Assembly: GCA_958496175.1 (NCBI GenBank)
Contig: OY292277.1
Span: 20,664,282-20,728,281, forward strand
Source of the DNA: Sisyra terminalis
Lineage: Eukaryota > Arthropoda > Insecta > Neuroptera > Sisyridae
Length of the DNA stretch: 64,000 nucleotides
Direction: 5' to 3'
The translations under genes and the position numbers were made by a program. Below, piece by piece: positions 23,885-36,700 of the stretch. The first letter of the stretch is position 1. Every line of letters starts with the position of its first letter. A model generated the notes under the pieces. That model ran no database searches and was not told the DNA's origin. It was given only the letters and a program-made list of their open reading frames with translations.

Positions 23885-23940
23885 AAACATAAATGATAGA
23901 TTTATAGTATATTCTTCTTATAAATCTATCATGTACGTTT
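23885..23940. repeat. 22-bp inverted repeat hairpin
   Basis: atgatagatttata (23893-23906) pairs exactly with its complement at 23919-23932 across a 12-base loop. The pairing continues outward through aaacataa / gtacgttt with two mismatches, giving about 22-bp arms. Size and shape resemble a small precursor hairpin, but there is no other evidence of transcription. Confidence 0.4.
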
Positions 23941-24419
23941 AGTTCTATAAAGTTCTATAAAATTAGATCTATAAACAAAGCATACTTACCGTACTTCGGT
24001 CATATACCTAAGAAAAGTGGAAAAATAGAACCCCAATACCGATAAGGCAACAAAACTTTAAAGTTTGAATTTTCCAATTTCTTTTTGTCAGTCGATGGGA
24101 AATCGGTGTCCAACAAATAGTAGAGGTTTGTGAAAGAAATCGTTTCATTTGTGACAAAATAGTGTAGTGGTAATTAATTTAGCACGAAAAATTAATCATT
24201 TAGTCTTTAATATAAAAAAAAAAGGTAATATACAAAATTGCAGGTTTTATAGAACTGTTGGTTAATAACAAAACAAAAAGAAAAATCAAAGAAAACTCCA
24301 CAGAACCTCCCCCTCCCAACTAAAAAATTGGAGAAAAAAAGGTATTTATGAATTTCTTTTTTCCTTACATTGTATCTTCATAAAATTTTCCAAAATAACA
24401 AAAATAACAAACGAAATAT

Positions 24420-24805
24420 AATTAGACACATTTTTCACCTGAATATTTTCATCTTTTGTTAAAAACAATTTTTTCCACAGTAAATTTTGGAATAAAAATA
24501 TGTGCAATATTAGATTACGTGTTTTTGAAGACATGGAAAATATTTTTCACACTTTTAAACCCAGGAAACTCTTCCAAGTTAACAAAAATTGAGACACAAT
24601 TGAACACGCTTTTCACACATATATTTTCATTATTCGTGAAAATCAACTTTTCCCACAAAGCATTATTGTTTATAAATATGTGAAGTACACACTAAGTGTT
24701 TCTTAGGATTCGAAAAACAATTTTCACACTTTCCGATTGAGAACTTTGAGAATTATTGATAATGCTTTTTATACTTACAATTTCATCGTTTGTGAAAATC
24801 AACAG
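24420..24805. repeat. Decayed tandem repeat, about 2.3 units of 155-180 bp
   Basis: The word group 'ttttcac....atattttcat....gt.aaaa.caa' recurs at about 24433, 24611 and 24767, and 'tttttcacacttt' recurs at about 24543 and 24720. Spacing is about 178 and then 156 bp. Frames overlapping it (24346-24534 and 24456-24683) are products of the repeat and AT bias. It could be a remnant of a satellite or of a transposon's subterminal repeats. Confidence 0.5.
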
Positions 24806-26560
24806 AGGAGAATAAAGACACATTGGAATGAGGTAAAATAAAAATCTGTTATTATTTGTGCATAGCATCACGTTTGACAAGGATTTCTTTTCCGTTTCTT
24901 TAAAAAACTTGTATTTTTAAACTATGCTTAGAAACATTTTTCAAGGTGCAATTATCCTTATGTATCCTACGTGTATTTGATTTACAATTTTACATACCTA
25001 GGCACATAAAAAGCCGAATTTAAAAAAAAAAATACTTGCTTTAAAAAAACTCAAAACATATATTTTTGTTAACAATTTGCTACCGAATTTTCCTTCTGCT
25101 CGCAATACTTGCTTTACTTAACCATACCACACCAAGAAATAAATAACTTACCTGTGTCTTGTAAAGATCCACTAAATGTAAACTCTTTATATTTCTGTAG
25201 TATTTTATAAATTTTTAGAAGTTCATAATCGTATACTAAATAATTGTTATATGATTTTAATTAATATCTACCTATTTACAATTTTTCGTCAATGTAGTCG
25301 TACTATGAGCCAGATACTTCCTTTCATGTAAATTGGTGCAGATTTATGAGTGGTTTGAATGACGTAAGCACTAATTAATTTACTATTATCTAATCAATCA
25401 AGTCAAATTAACGCAGGATGAGTCTTGTAACAGGATATCCTTTCCCTTGTGCAAATATGAAGTTGATATCTTTACCTATTATACAGCACGGAGTTATTTT
25501 TTTCACCTAATTTCTTTATTTTATAATTTTGTGTGAAATTGAGAGTATATAAATTGCATGTATGTCTTCTACCATTTTCCCATAACCGTGTTTATAGAGG
25601 TATGTATATTTTTTGCTCTTTTCACAAACTTATACACAATATACTGTATGATAACAATAAAAATAAATAAATATTTGTTTTGTCCTTGTAATAATAAAAA
25701 GAAACAATAATTTTAATATAAGTACGTACCTCTGTCTTCATAAATAAATATAATATATTTCTATTTTCTGACTTTACGATCCGGTAAATTTGACTAAATA
25801 ACATCATTTTTTTATGGGATATTTATTATTTGTTCTCTCCATTCAGTGTTCGTTTCGCCGCATTATATATTTTACATTTTATTGTATTTTATTCGTGGCG
25901 GGATTCTTTGAGTGTTTAGACGCCACTTTTACCGACTTTATTTATTACAAATTTACATAAAATTATAGGTGGAGAGTTACCGTCAGTGTGTGCTTGGTTC
26001 GTGTGGTTTTTTTCCTTTTCGAATGGCGTTAAAATGAATATTGGACGGTGCGCCTTTGTATCGGGACCTAGTCAAACGAGTTTGGGATAGATATGGGAAA
26101 TAGATGGCACTTTAATAGTCAAAATTTCAATTTCCGGTCTTCTGCAAAAAATATTGAATTTTTGGAACTTTTTCATCAAATTAGTTCTGATTTTTATCGA
26201 AGAAGCAGAAAGAAATGAGTTGCGAAACTTTTAAAGATCATTCGGTTAATTAGATCATAGTTTATTGCTTTTGATTCAATAAATCTTTGGCGTTCTTGGC
26301 TCACTTTATTGAGCTGCCAATTAAATTTGTTCAATTTTAAAAATCGCAAGAGGTTGGATTACTTTTTTTTTGAAATAAAAATTCAATAAATAAAAGAAAA
26401 AAGGCATCATTCACTCCTTACAGTTTCGATTAGCCCATACGGTCCATATCTGACAGTTATTAGTTCCAACGTTAAAGTTATGATTGTTATACTTTTAGTT
26501 TATGTGAGAGAGGAAATCGTCGTTCTTGGAGAACTTAAAGCTGTGGTTTCGAGTTGCGTT
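24806..26560. other. AT-rich stretch, nothing firm
   Basis: The piece at 24842-24877 is shared with about 9980. On the minus strand a textbook splice donor CAG|GTAAGT ends at about 25146, but no convincing acceptor or coding frame precedes it. Nothing else was recognised. Confidence 0.35.
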
Positions 26561-26800
26561 TAAAAGGTAGGAACAACAAGGCATTGTGAGATGCACGGGC
26601 ATAGAGGTAAAGCGTTGCATTAGGGCATATTGCATATTATATTTTGTCTATAAATGTGAAGAGCGCACCCCCTGGGGGGTCTAATAGCACCCCCTTCAGC
26701 CAACAACACGCCGAAACAAAGCAGCCCCAGCAGGAGTCGAGCGCCCCTTTTATTAAAAATGGAACAACGCGCACCTTTGTCGGCGAATAAAATTTATGAA
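26561..26800. other. GC-richer island with C-tract palindrome
   Basis: Balanced composition with caccccctggggggt at 26667-26681, which is an inverted repeat of C and G runs, then a second C tract (caccccc) and agcagccccagcaggagtcg. No coding motif was found. It may be conserved non-coding or regulatory DNA. Confidence 0.3.
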
Positions 26801-26989
26801 AATATATGTATTAGTGTGTGTGAGTTTCTTTTTTTCGAATAGTTTCATTTGGAATGATCATATAGATCAAAAAAAAAGGTTTGCGGTAAATTAAGGCAAA
26901 GACAAGATGATTTTTTTCAAAAAATTAAAAAAATAAGAAATTCATTGTCATCATTAGCACATTAGACCACCGGAAATTTTAATGGTTCA

Positions 26990-27480
26990 ATCTTTTTGAA
27001 CTTTCCTCGTTCCCAATGCTTTATTATGGATTTTCTAACCAATAGGAGCGTTGAGTGGCTGTCGGCCGGCTGCCGAAAATGGGCAGAAGAAATGAAAAAC
27101 GGAAAAACATTAGTACACATATAGAAGAACATGGACTAAAAAGGAAAGACAATTATACAGAAAAGTCACGGGCATTGGGGCCTTATCGAAACAAAGCCAA
27201 ACGAACTTACATCAACCGCTTTGATTAATGATAGAACCGTGACGTAGCATCACTCGCCAGGTAACACAAATCATCAACAAACCGTTCCTCATCCATTCCG
27301 CATCCAATTCCGACCAAAAAGTTACACACAACAATAGCCAAAAATAAAAGAAACCAGTCTCAACAAACCACAGGAAAAATAAAGGACAAATACAACGGCG
27401 AAGCGTATTTAAAACACAAACAGACGAAAAAAGTGATTAACAAGAAAAATAGCCTCAAATCTAGGCTAGGAAAATAAAAA
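26990..27480. other. Less AT-rich, purine-skewed stretch
   Basis: Long stretches of A and G on the plus strand with balanced GC relative to the flanks. No long open frame on either strand and no repeat match here. Its role is unknown. Confidence 0.25.
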
Positions 27481-30400
27481 AGTCTTAGTCGATTTTCAAA
27501 TTCATTTCTGTTATGAAATATTATAAGAAATGAAAGGCAAAACGGATAAGAACGGTGATTAATTACGGATTTTAAGATAAAGTCAGTAATGGCGTGGAAC
27601 TTGTTGATGAATTAATTCATTCTTCTAAATATTTTTTAAATGTCCAAAAAAAAAAAATCACCTGCTCCATAAACTATTTTTAATAGTTTTTGTTTAAGTA
27701 AAACTCTCATACATTTATCATCCCTAAAATAAGGGTAAAATATTTTTTTTCCACTTAATAAAAAAAAAACATTTTACGAGAAATAATACTCCAAACAATT
27801 TATAAATTTCTACTGTTATAAAGATAACAATTTTAGTGCCTTATTAGCACATAGTTAAGTGTTTTTATAATTGCAAAATTATTATACACACAAAATTATA
27901 TATAGGTATAAATAATTGTTTTGTACATAAAATATTTTTAATTTTTAATTAAGTCATTCATTTTTATTACGTTACTAGTACATTTTTCAATGTTAAATAA
28001 TTGTTTTTATTTTTTAAGTAAAAAATAACAATCTTGAAAAATTTATATAAGTACATGATTTTGATAATTACATACAACCTAACGATATCGTTACTTGCTG
28101 ATCTTGAACGTTTTGTCTTCAAGAAATATTAAGTTTTTAATTTTTAATTTCATAAAGATAATTTTTGATATTACTTTTGAAACATAATCGTGAAATTTCA
28201 AAACCAGTCAAAATCAATTTAATTATAGCGTCATTTTATATTGTTTTGGAATTTATCCGTTAAGTTAATGGTACTTAGGTAGTAATAGTATTACAGTAGT
28301 TTCGGATTATATCCTCACCAAATTGAGTTGAAAATCTTGAAAATTTGAGTTCATAATTCTTCATATACTCGTAATATTATGTATTCTTGAAAAATTTCAA
28401 AAGTAGAGCTTTACTATGTAATATTATTCGCCAATCCTTTGTATCTTTATGCTTTGGAAAGTTTTAGGTTTCTAGGAAAGTTGTTAATTAGTGAAGTTAA
28501 GAAAGCCAGCATCAATTATTTGCAGAAAAAATTTTTGTTCCCAATAAGAAAACAAATTTTTCTTTAAAATACTTGCAACTTTTGAAAAGTTGAATAAAAT
28601 AAGATGAATTACCAAATTCATCGGATGTATTTAAGAATTAATTATTATTGCCCATAACAACAGAAAAGAAACTTCAATGGAAGTTAAGCTGTATACTATT
28701 AGTATCCGGAAAGCTTTGACTATGTACAAAAGCACTTGAAACTAGAAATTGATTATTACATCAAAGACATATCTTCTTTTACTTAAATCACTGTGAAGAA
28801 TAATCGAATTTGGCAAAGATTAAAAACAAACTATCTTTGAGATCAAAGAATCATTGAGAATCTGGTGGAAAGGTGGTTGCAACAATAATAAATCGTTTGA
28901 CTAGAAAATTAAAATTTCTGAAAACTGCTTTACTTACCATATGTGAAGTATAGCACAAAAATTAAACGGAATTACATCTTCAGCAGAGAATAATCTGTTA
29001 CTAGTAATATTTGCGGATAAAACTTTAACGGGTAAAACACTTCTACTTTCGTAGAAGTATTTAGAAGAATCTATGAAGAAGAAAAAATTGTCTTCTATGA
29101 AAGTTTTATTCATAACATTATACTAAACTTGAAAAAAGAGCAAGAAGAGTTAAAAGAATAATAACAATTAGAAGATTAAACCCTGACTGGAATGAGCACC
29201 CCTTAGACACCTAAGGTCCTGAAAACAGGAGTATTGTGACTATATTGAATTTATAGAATAATGAAATAGGATTTCAATTCTATTTTACTGGTTTTCGAAA
29301 TCTCGAGGTAATGATTAAAGCAAACAATTGGAGGTATTCGTTTACGACGTTAAAGGTTCTTGGATCATTCCAAGACGGACGGTTGCGAAAGCATTTGCCA
29401 GAATCTTTTGATTAATCAAGAACGAAATTTAAAGGTTCGAAGATGATCAGATACCACCCTAGTTCTAACCATAAACGATATCAGCTAGCTATCTACCAAC
29501 GTTCCTCCGATGCGAGCAGTTTCCGAGAAACCAAAGCTTTTAGGTTCCAACTGAAGTATGGTTCCAAAGTTGAAACTTAAGGAAATAACAGTTGAGCACC
29601 TGAGCATCCCTTAATTACTCTGTTAGTTGCAATACATCCAAAGCGCTTCATTCCAACCAAATTATTAGTAGTTTTCCCTTCTGTTTGATAACTTTGCACA
29701 TAGGAGAGTTTAATAGTACATAGGTATTTTCTCAGATGACAGTGACCGGTTACTAGATTGTCATCAATTTTATTTGAGGTTTATTTAAATTTTGCATTTC
29801 AAAAGTTAGACATTGAGAAGTATTTTTCATTATCATTTTCCTGTGTTTTTGCCCTCTGATGTTACTTCAATCTATGATGCAATTTTAGACACTAAAGATG
29901 TCCTTATAAATGTACCTTTTGAGAGTGAATTCATCTTAGTAACTTACGTAACGTTTTTCGTTGAAAAACTTATTACTACTTGTAACATTCGTATACCTTA
30001 ACGTGTTAAATAAACTAGAATGCACATTCTTAACCAACCACCCCTAGGTAATGTACAACACATGTCTAAATTTGTACTCTTAAATATATAAGTCATAAAT
30101 TGTCTTAAATATACTTTTTTAAAATCTTAAATAATTATATAATTTGGGTAACAAAAAGTTTTTAACTACATGATGTTAAGACTTTTTTCAATCTTTATTC
30201 TCAATAATTACAAGTGTATTGTAGGTTACTAATTACTAATCGTTTTTGAATAAATTCATCAATTCCAGTCGTTATTTATACTTCTAACGTTCAATTAAGC
30301 CAAACTAATTGTTATATTTCTTATATTACAAATAATGTATGGATATTACAGTATTGCAGTGGTCTTTAAAATTTGCGTTCCTTATCAAGTTCCTTAAAAC

Positions 30401-32344
30401 CTTTTAGGGTTGAAAGCTTAATTTTGACTTCGGAAAATGACAAAATAATTTTTGTATTGTTATTTCTAATTTTGCTAATTTGTGTTGATTAAAATAAGTA
30501 CATACCATTTTTTTTTTTTTGAAATTTAATTATTATTGTAATAGAGTACAAAAACCAAATCCCTAAACATTATTAGCGTATGTGTAGGGTGTTGAGCGTG
30601 TGAAAGGCTTCCGAAGAAATTTACAAATAATTATAAATCGTATGTTTGTAATCCACACAAAGACATTTGTTATAATTAAGATGTGATAATCAAACGGAGA
30701 TAGACGTAAATGAAGTCGAAGTAGACGAAGAAAAATGAGATTTGTCTCAGAGTGTGATTCATTCAAATGAAAATTCCCTTGCACGCATTCACCCTTCGTT
30801 CTTTACGTTTTTTTTTTATCTCTCAATTCTATTTATTTCCAAGTTGGTCTCGATTTTTCCTTCTCCCTCGATTCCCCACTGAACAATTCAACTAAATTTT
30901 AATGACAACGTACGGCCACAAAGAAGTTAGTTTGCTTCTTTTTTTTTTAAACGAACCGTAGAAGTTTCCTAGCCGTAGATATAAATCTTGGTTACGTAAA
31001 TAATGTTTATTATTGTTATTATTTTCCTCTCGGATTACCTTTTAATTCTTTATTTATTTCTCTCTTTGTAACTTTATTCAAAACATTTTCTCATCTGCAT
31101 ATAGATAAAGTGAATAGAATTCTTCACCAACAAAAGTAACAGCAGTAGCAACACCAGCGGACAACAGAAGCCAATAATCAAGTATCATTTTAAATTTAAC
31201 ATAGTTAACCTATGATAATTTTCATTTTTAGAAGGTGGAACGTGAAAATGAAATTTTATTGTAATAAAAATATAATGTACTGGCTACTGAATGGCTAGCC
31301 TGAAACAAATTTACCTTTTATTATAATATTTTTGTTTTGTGGTCAAATTCATAGATATCAATCATAAAAGAATTGTATTAACATAAAATAAAAATTTATT
31401 TTTCATAAGACATTTACAAAAATTACGCAAAGAAGTTTCGGAATAAATATTTTCTCTTTAATTTAATTTTTCTTAATTTGATCATTTCCTATGTTAACAG
31501 TTAAAGAAAATATAAAATTACTACAAAAAAAAAACAAATTTTTCCATTCTTTCTTCATTCGGAAAAACGCTGATATCAAAAGTATCTCATTTACATGCAA
31601 ATTTTTGATATCAAAAATTTTTGTGACAAAGAAGATTTTTCAAGTAATATCAATAAAAACAATTTTGCCGATTACGATTAGATCAATTATGCTAAGTAAG
31701 AAAATTACTATCTTTCGCAAAAGTTATATCATTGCAAAACTTTTATAATAATTATTAGTCATGATTGATGCATTTATTCAAACAATCTTGTGAGTTTTAA
31801 GTTTTATATTTCCGATTATTACCTACCATAACGAAATTTAATAGTTGGAAAATTAGGAAAAAATTCTGGGTGGTTAGATTTTTTTTTCCAAGAGACATTT
31901 TTCAAAGTAGGAACTATTTAAATTTTAAACAAAGCACAACGTTTCATCGATTGTTTCCACCTCTTTCGAAATATTTTGAAATAGTGCATTAGATGTAGGG
32001 ATATTTTGTGAAATCTAATAAATTTTTAATAAAGAAAAACATATTTTTTGGGATTGCATAATTTCAAGAAAACGGCTTATTTAGAAACATTAGTCATCTA
32101 AACTTTTACTGAAATCATAAATCGTATAAAAACAGTAATTTTTATTGCGACATGGCAACTTAATAGTTATGCACCACACATTTTGGTTGAATTTGACGGA
32201 TTTTTAGTTTACTTAAAGAGGAATTATGAAGACTAGAACTTTGATTTTTTTTTTTTTAGATTGATCTTAACAATCGGTAATAACTTGATTTGTTATATGA
32301 AATAAGTAGCGCATACTTACTTACAGTAAGTCTTTCCAGTTCCA
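27481..32344. other. AT-rich stretch; no gene recognised
   Basis: Open frames at 29813-30001, 30563-30784 and 31491-31748 have no family resemblance. The segment 28890-29560 is less AT-rich and may hold a decayed retroelement (a single 'FADKT' peptide resembles FADDT). I could not confirm it. Confidence 0.35.
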
Positions 32345-32652
32345 GAAGCTTAAAAGGTGAAATTTACTCGCAAGCTAATAAAGCTGGAGGTTGCCTACGT
32401 GATGTTATGGAAAAATAAAGTTATATCGACAGAAAGTAAAGTAAAGATTTATAAATCCTGTATTAGACCAATATTACCTTAGTCACTGAGGTAAGAGCTG
32501 AAAATTCAACAACTAAAAGAATGCACAGATCAGTGCACCCTCATTGCAAATGAGGATACTATGGAGCACCAGGAGTGTAAGTATAAAAGACGGGATACCA
32601 GGTGACTTCATTAAAAAATTAGTTATACGGGATATTGCATGATGGACTAGAT
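32345..32652 (+). pseudogene. RTE-like LINE, 5' half interrupted by hAT element
   Basis: The plus strand reads SLKGEIYSQANKAGGCLRDV, then KVISTESKVKIYKSCIRPIL, then VRAENSTTKRM. This matches RTE-type proteins ('LK.EI..Q..KA...AG.L....W.NK.I...TK..IYK..IRPI.TY..E.R..T..TKR'), the region after the YADD box. Stops follow. The reading 'RDIA.WTRS' ends at the border of a hAT-like insertion and resumes beyond it at 33457. Confidence 0.65.
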
Positions 32653-32790
32653 CAGTCTTTCCCAAACTGTGCACCGCGGAGCTCTGGGGAGCCGTGGCTA
32701 TTCTATTGAGGCGTCGTGAAGATTTTGATACACAGAGTAGAGCGTTGTTAATATTAGTATTTTGTAAAATATTACTCAGACCAACGTAAA

Positions 32791-32943
32791 GCCCATTCAC
32801 GCTCCGACTAGCAGTCCAACTAGTCGGACTACTAGTTGGATCGCCTAAATGATCCGCTAAACATCCAACTTCCGACATTCGACTTTAGATCCAACTTCGA
32901 AAGTCGGATCACTAGTTGGATGCAAGTCGGAGCGTGAATGGCC
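32791..32943. mobile_element. Small inverted-repeat element, about 153 bp
   Basis: ccattcacgctccgact near the left end is repeated as its complement at the right end (32925-32941). Internal words such as actagttgga and agttggat recur in both orientations, so the whole unit is nearly self-complementary. No coding capacity, and no convincing target duplication was found. The DNA transposon class is unassigned. Confidence 0.6.
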
Positions 32944-32980
32944 TGTTTTAATTTGATCTATATTTTACGTTCATGTAGGC

Positions 32981-33245
32981 CAGGAGTTGGGAACCTGCGG
33001 CTCTTTGACCCTAACCCAATGGTTTTTTAAATATCAAACTCTAAGTTTCAACTATTCAAAAAAAAAAAAAAGAAGTAAAAGCTTTCAATAAGAATCGAAT
33101 TCAAAAGTAGTAATAAATATGTACTAAAATTTGTTTTTTTTTTTTCAATTTTAGATGTAGTAAACATGAGACTCACTTTTTCCAAAAAAAAAAATAAGAT
33201 TCTTCAAAATTTAGTTCCGTAAATCATAAAGGTATCTAACCTCTG
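32981..33245. mobile_element. hAT-like MITE, 265 bp
   Basis: The left end caggagttgggaacctgcgg is a typical hAT-type start (CAG.GGTTGGGAACC). The right end ggtatctaacctctg is its approximate complement (10 of 15). The flanking octamers atgtaggc (32973-32980) and atgtaagc (33246-33253) agree at 7 of 8, a decayed hAT target duplication. It lies inside the larger hAT-like element. Confidence 0.6.
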
Positions 33246-33456
33246 ATGTAAGCTACGATGGAGTGAATAACTTAGTAAGAGCGCCTTATGGGAGACCTTA
33301 GTGCCCAAGCGCGGCGTCCTTGCTACCATTTAGTGTAAGGAGCATTTGTAAGTTAATTTTTGTGCATGATTTTGCCCTGAGATTTGATATGGGGCGCCGT
33401 GGAATAATTCTGATACATTATGGGCGCCGGAAACCAAAAAATTTTGGGAGCCCCTT

Positions 33457-33760
33457 GACTAGATCAAGACGACGGTACTTGAAATACCATGTGAATGAGT
33501 CCACAGAATGAGTTCAGACCGTACAGCAAAGTCGACCAAAATCCAACGACCCAATGCTAGTATCGAAGACCATTGGATCATTTGGTAGCCTCCGCAACGA
33601 TGGAGAGACGATTGGTCATCATTTTCTCAGGAGGCATTATTAGCTGAACCAAACCGAGCACAGCTCTAATACCAAGAGGCAGAGAAGAATAAGATACTTT
33701 CTTGCAATAGTTAATCGAATAAACGTTTAGTTTATGAACTCTGTACATCAGTTTGCTTAA
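33457..33760 (+). pseudogene. RTE-like LINE, 3' half after hAT insertion
   Basis: The plus strand reads TRSRRRYLKYHVNESTE, which fits 'WVR.RRREWN.HV.RM' of RTE proteins and continues the reading broken at 32652. The rest (to SSNTKRQRRIRYF) is frame-broken and resembles only loosely the basic C-terminal and 3' end of such LINEs. The minus-strand 72-codon frame at 33578-33796 overlaps it and is spurious. Confidence 0.5.
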
Positions 33761-36700
33761 AAATGAATTTTGATTGAAAGAGGAAATCTGAAACACAAAG
33801 AGGGAAAATTTCTTTTCTCATCAGTAAATGTTACGTAAGCATAAATGGGATATTTTAAATTTCCATAAAATTGAATCAAAATTTTGTGAGAATTAAGACT
33901 AAGAAAACATATTTTAAGAAAATGCAATGCTTTTTACCAATTGTTACATCACGGAGTATAGATACAAAAAATCCAAACCTAATGTGAAAAATAGCGACAA
34001 TTTGAGGTCCAATGCCGGTAGAGCACGCAACATTTCACGAAGTACGCGTTTGAATCATTATATGGAAAGTGTTGTAATTATTAGAAGCTGTAAATTTCAA
34101 TCTTCTGCACGATGGGAAATGTGTCATGATATGGCACTGCTACAAGAGTATTAGGAGTACAACCTTATGTTACCTGAGTTATCTTGTAGAAAGTACATAA
34201 TTTCGGTTTAAGTTAGTATTGGAAACATACTAATGACGGCGCCACATTTTAACAGATTTCTCATCTTGCATTGCAAGATTGAAATACCTTCTCAAAACCT
34301 TACGTACGTTTTGAATATTTGCGCTTTTAGTGACAGAAAAAAAGAACTATGATCTAGGACGGTTATTATGTATATGAATATTGTGAACCCACCTATATTG
34401 TTCGGACTCCTTGTTTCAATACTCAATGTGTTATATATTGAAATTAATAATTGAAAATATTGTCTTTACATATATGCCAATTATATCAAGGTATACTCGA
34501 TTAGAAGAATATTATGTGGTATCTACATATCCTCATCAGATGTCGTTATTTTATCCCTCATGTTATTTGCATTAATTCAAATATTTTATTGCAAAATATT
34601 TCAGTCGTAAAATTTCATTTTTTTTTTTAATTAAATTTAAATGATAAAATAGATAATATTATAATTTTTAACAATAACACTTATTTCCCGTGTACCCATA
34701 TAATTTAAAATTATTTTCTCCACTGATGTTCAGTGTAATAATTCTTGCTTTATTCAAATCGAGGAGCCGAAGCTTAACGAAAATTAGGAAAAAATTGTAA
34801 TGATCTCGAGAATAAAACACACTTGCGTAATAACCTTACCAGAAATAATAATAGTGATATTTTTCCTACATAATTTTTTCCATCCATCAACAATAATAGA
34901 TAGAACTTCAATCTGGTAGCCGCATGTCCATAATAATATAACGATAACAATAACAGCCCAGCATCATCTTCGTATTTAAATTAGTTTTCCGTTAGAGAAA
35001 AAATCTACCTAAACAAATAGATAGACAAAACACACTCGTATTCCTATATGGTCAACGTATTTGTTCTAGATCATTTTTTCTTTGGCTTTTTAATTTTTTT
35101 TATATTCATATATCTTTAATATAATGGTCACATATGAACTTGATTTTATGAAGAAAATAAGATGGCAATAATGGAAAATTGTGATGGATAATAAAGACGA
35201 AAAAAACTCCCATACAAAGGAAGGGTAAACGAAATTAAATTTCAAAGAAAAAAATTGTTGTAACAATGTTCTATTTCAAAGTCCCACTATAACATGTTTT
35301 ACTACTACTACGAATACTACGAATTTTACTATTACTATAAGATGTAGTGGCTTTATAAAAAATAAATTAGGTATCTAATTGTAAGAGAGAATAGCCCAAA
35401 CCGTGGTACAAATACGTTTCAGGTTAATCGAAGTTGAAGTTCTGAGAAACTTTTCAATTATTTTCTTTTTGGGCCTAGCGTACAATGTCTAGGCTGTCAG
35501 CACATATGAACTAATAACATTGAGCAATTTGACACCGACATATGAACAGAATCCATCTAAATTTTCGTGAGGTAATAAAAAATCCAGTTAGCTTTTAAAA
35601 TTGGCAATAGGGACGCAACGTTTAAATACGACGCTATTGTTAATGGAAATTAGAAAATTTCAGCCAAACAAAGTGGTTATTACACGAAAGTTTTTGTCCC
35701 GATTTTTTGCTAATGCAGGAAAAAAAATAAATTGACTTTGGACGTTTTTCCTCCAATATTTAATTAAAATAATAATAATAATATTTTAAATAGAATGGTG
35801 TTATTATCTATTCATCTTTTGAGACGAATAACGAGGTGGAATTGTAATAATAAAAAATCGTATACTGCTATCTTAGATGAGAACTTTGAAAACCAGAGGA
35901 CTCATTTTTCATTATTAGGAAATGTACAGTTTGAACTTTAATCATCTTTCTTGGGTACAGACATAATGCTTAGGAACGTTGGCGACGTGCTGAAAATAAT
36001 TAATACCTAGAAAAATATTTATGAGACTGAAAGATTTTTACCAAAAACATAATATTACAATTGAGAAAAATTCTTTTATTAGTGTTAGTTCTTTAATTAG
36101 TGAAAAGTTCTCAACGATTGACTAATCCAGTGCACCTTGTAATTTTTTAAAATTATTGTATTGGTAAATAAGTATATCATTTGCTTCTATACTTTACTAC
36201 TATCTATATCAATATCAGTGAGTTCCAACGGGGTGACATGGTCCCCTTTTAGCAATGAAAGTTTCTAGGGAGTTCACATGTGATTATAGTTGTGGTGATA
36301 GTTGGGGCTGGTTACAATATACCAAAAAAACTGCTTCTTTTTTTATAAGATATCGATATCATAAACTGCTTTTGGAAGAAGAGGCAGTATTTTATTCTCA
36401 TTTAGGTAATAGTAGTGATTCACCTAAGTTTGAGGACCTATAAAAAAATTAGCATTTTTGAAACTGTTGACCACGGTCTATATTGAGATCTCAGGATTTG
36501 TAACAAGTGGCACCCCTTTTTTTTAAAATTATTATTAAATTAAAATGTTCATTATCGTATTTCTTAAAATTAAATTAATTTGCCTAAAACTGCAACAAAA
36601 CAGTGCACGTATTAAAAAATCTTTATTCTAGCAATTGTGGCTAAATATGCAAGTTTTCATTGGGTTTCCTAACACTGAATTATTTTGCTATAAATTATTA

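Larger units (their letters stand above)
32653..33456. mobile_element. hAT-like element inserted in RTE LINE, exact 8-bp TSD
   Basis: The 8 bases gactagat occur exactly at 32645-32652 and 33457-33464. The left end starts cagtctttcccaaactgtgc. The right end, complemented, starts aaggggctcccaaaa. These resemble hAT ends (CAG..TTCCCAAA). Subterminal ggagccgtgg and ggcgccgtgg words are also shared. No transposase frame is visible. Two smaller insertions (32791-32943 and 32981-33245) account for about half its length. The LINE reading resumes after it. Confidence 0.6.

Noticed and set aside
25146..25151. Strong minus-strand splice donor CAG|GTAAGT
   Set aside because: No acceptor with a pyrimidine tract and no convincing coding frame upstream; isolated donors occur by chance.
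28950..29110. Possible reverse-transcriptase YADD region (peptide LLLVIFADKTLTGK)
   Set aside because: One FADDT-like peptide without neighbouring motifs; frames break on both sides.
34530..34545. CTGATGA on the minus strand as a hammerhead start
   Set aside because: The downstream GAAA element and a proper stem II are absent.
36210..36530. Possible hAT element ('cagtgagttccaacgggg' to 'aagtggcacccc')
   Set aside because: The ends are not inverted repeats of each other, and no 8-bp duplication was found.
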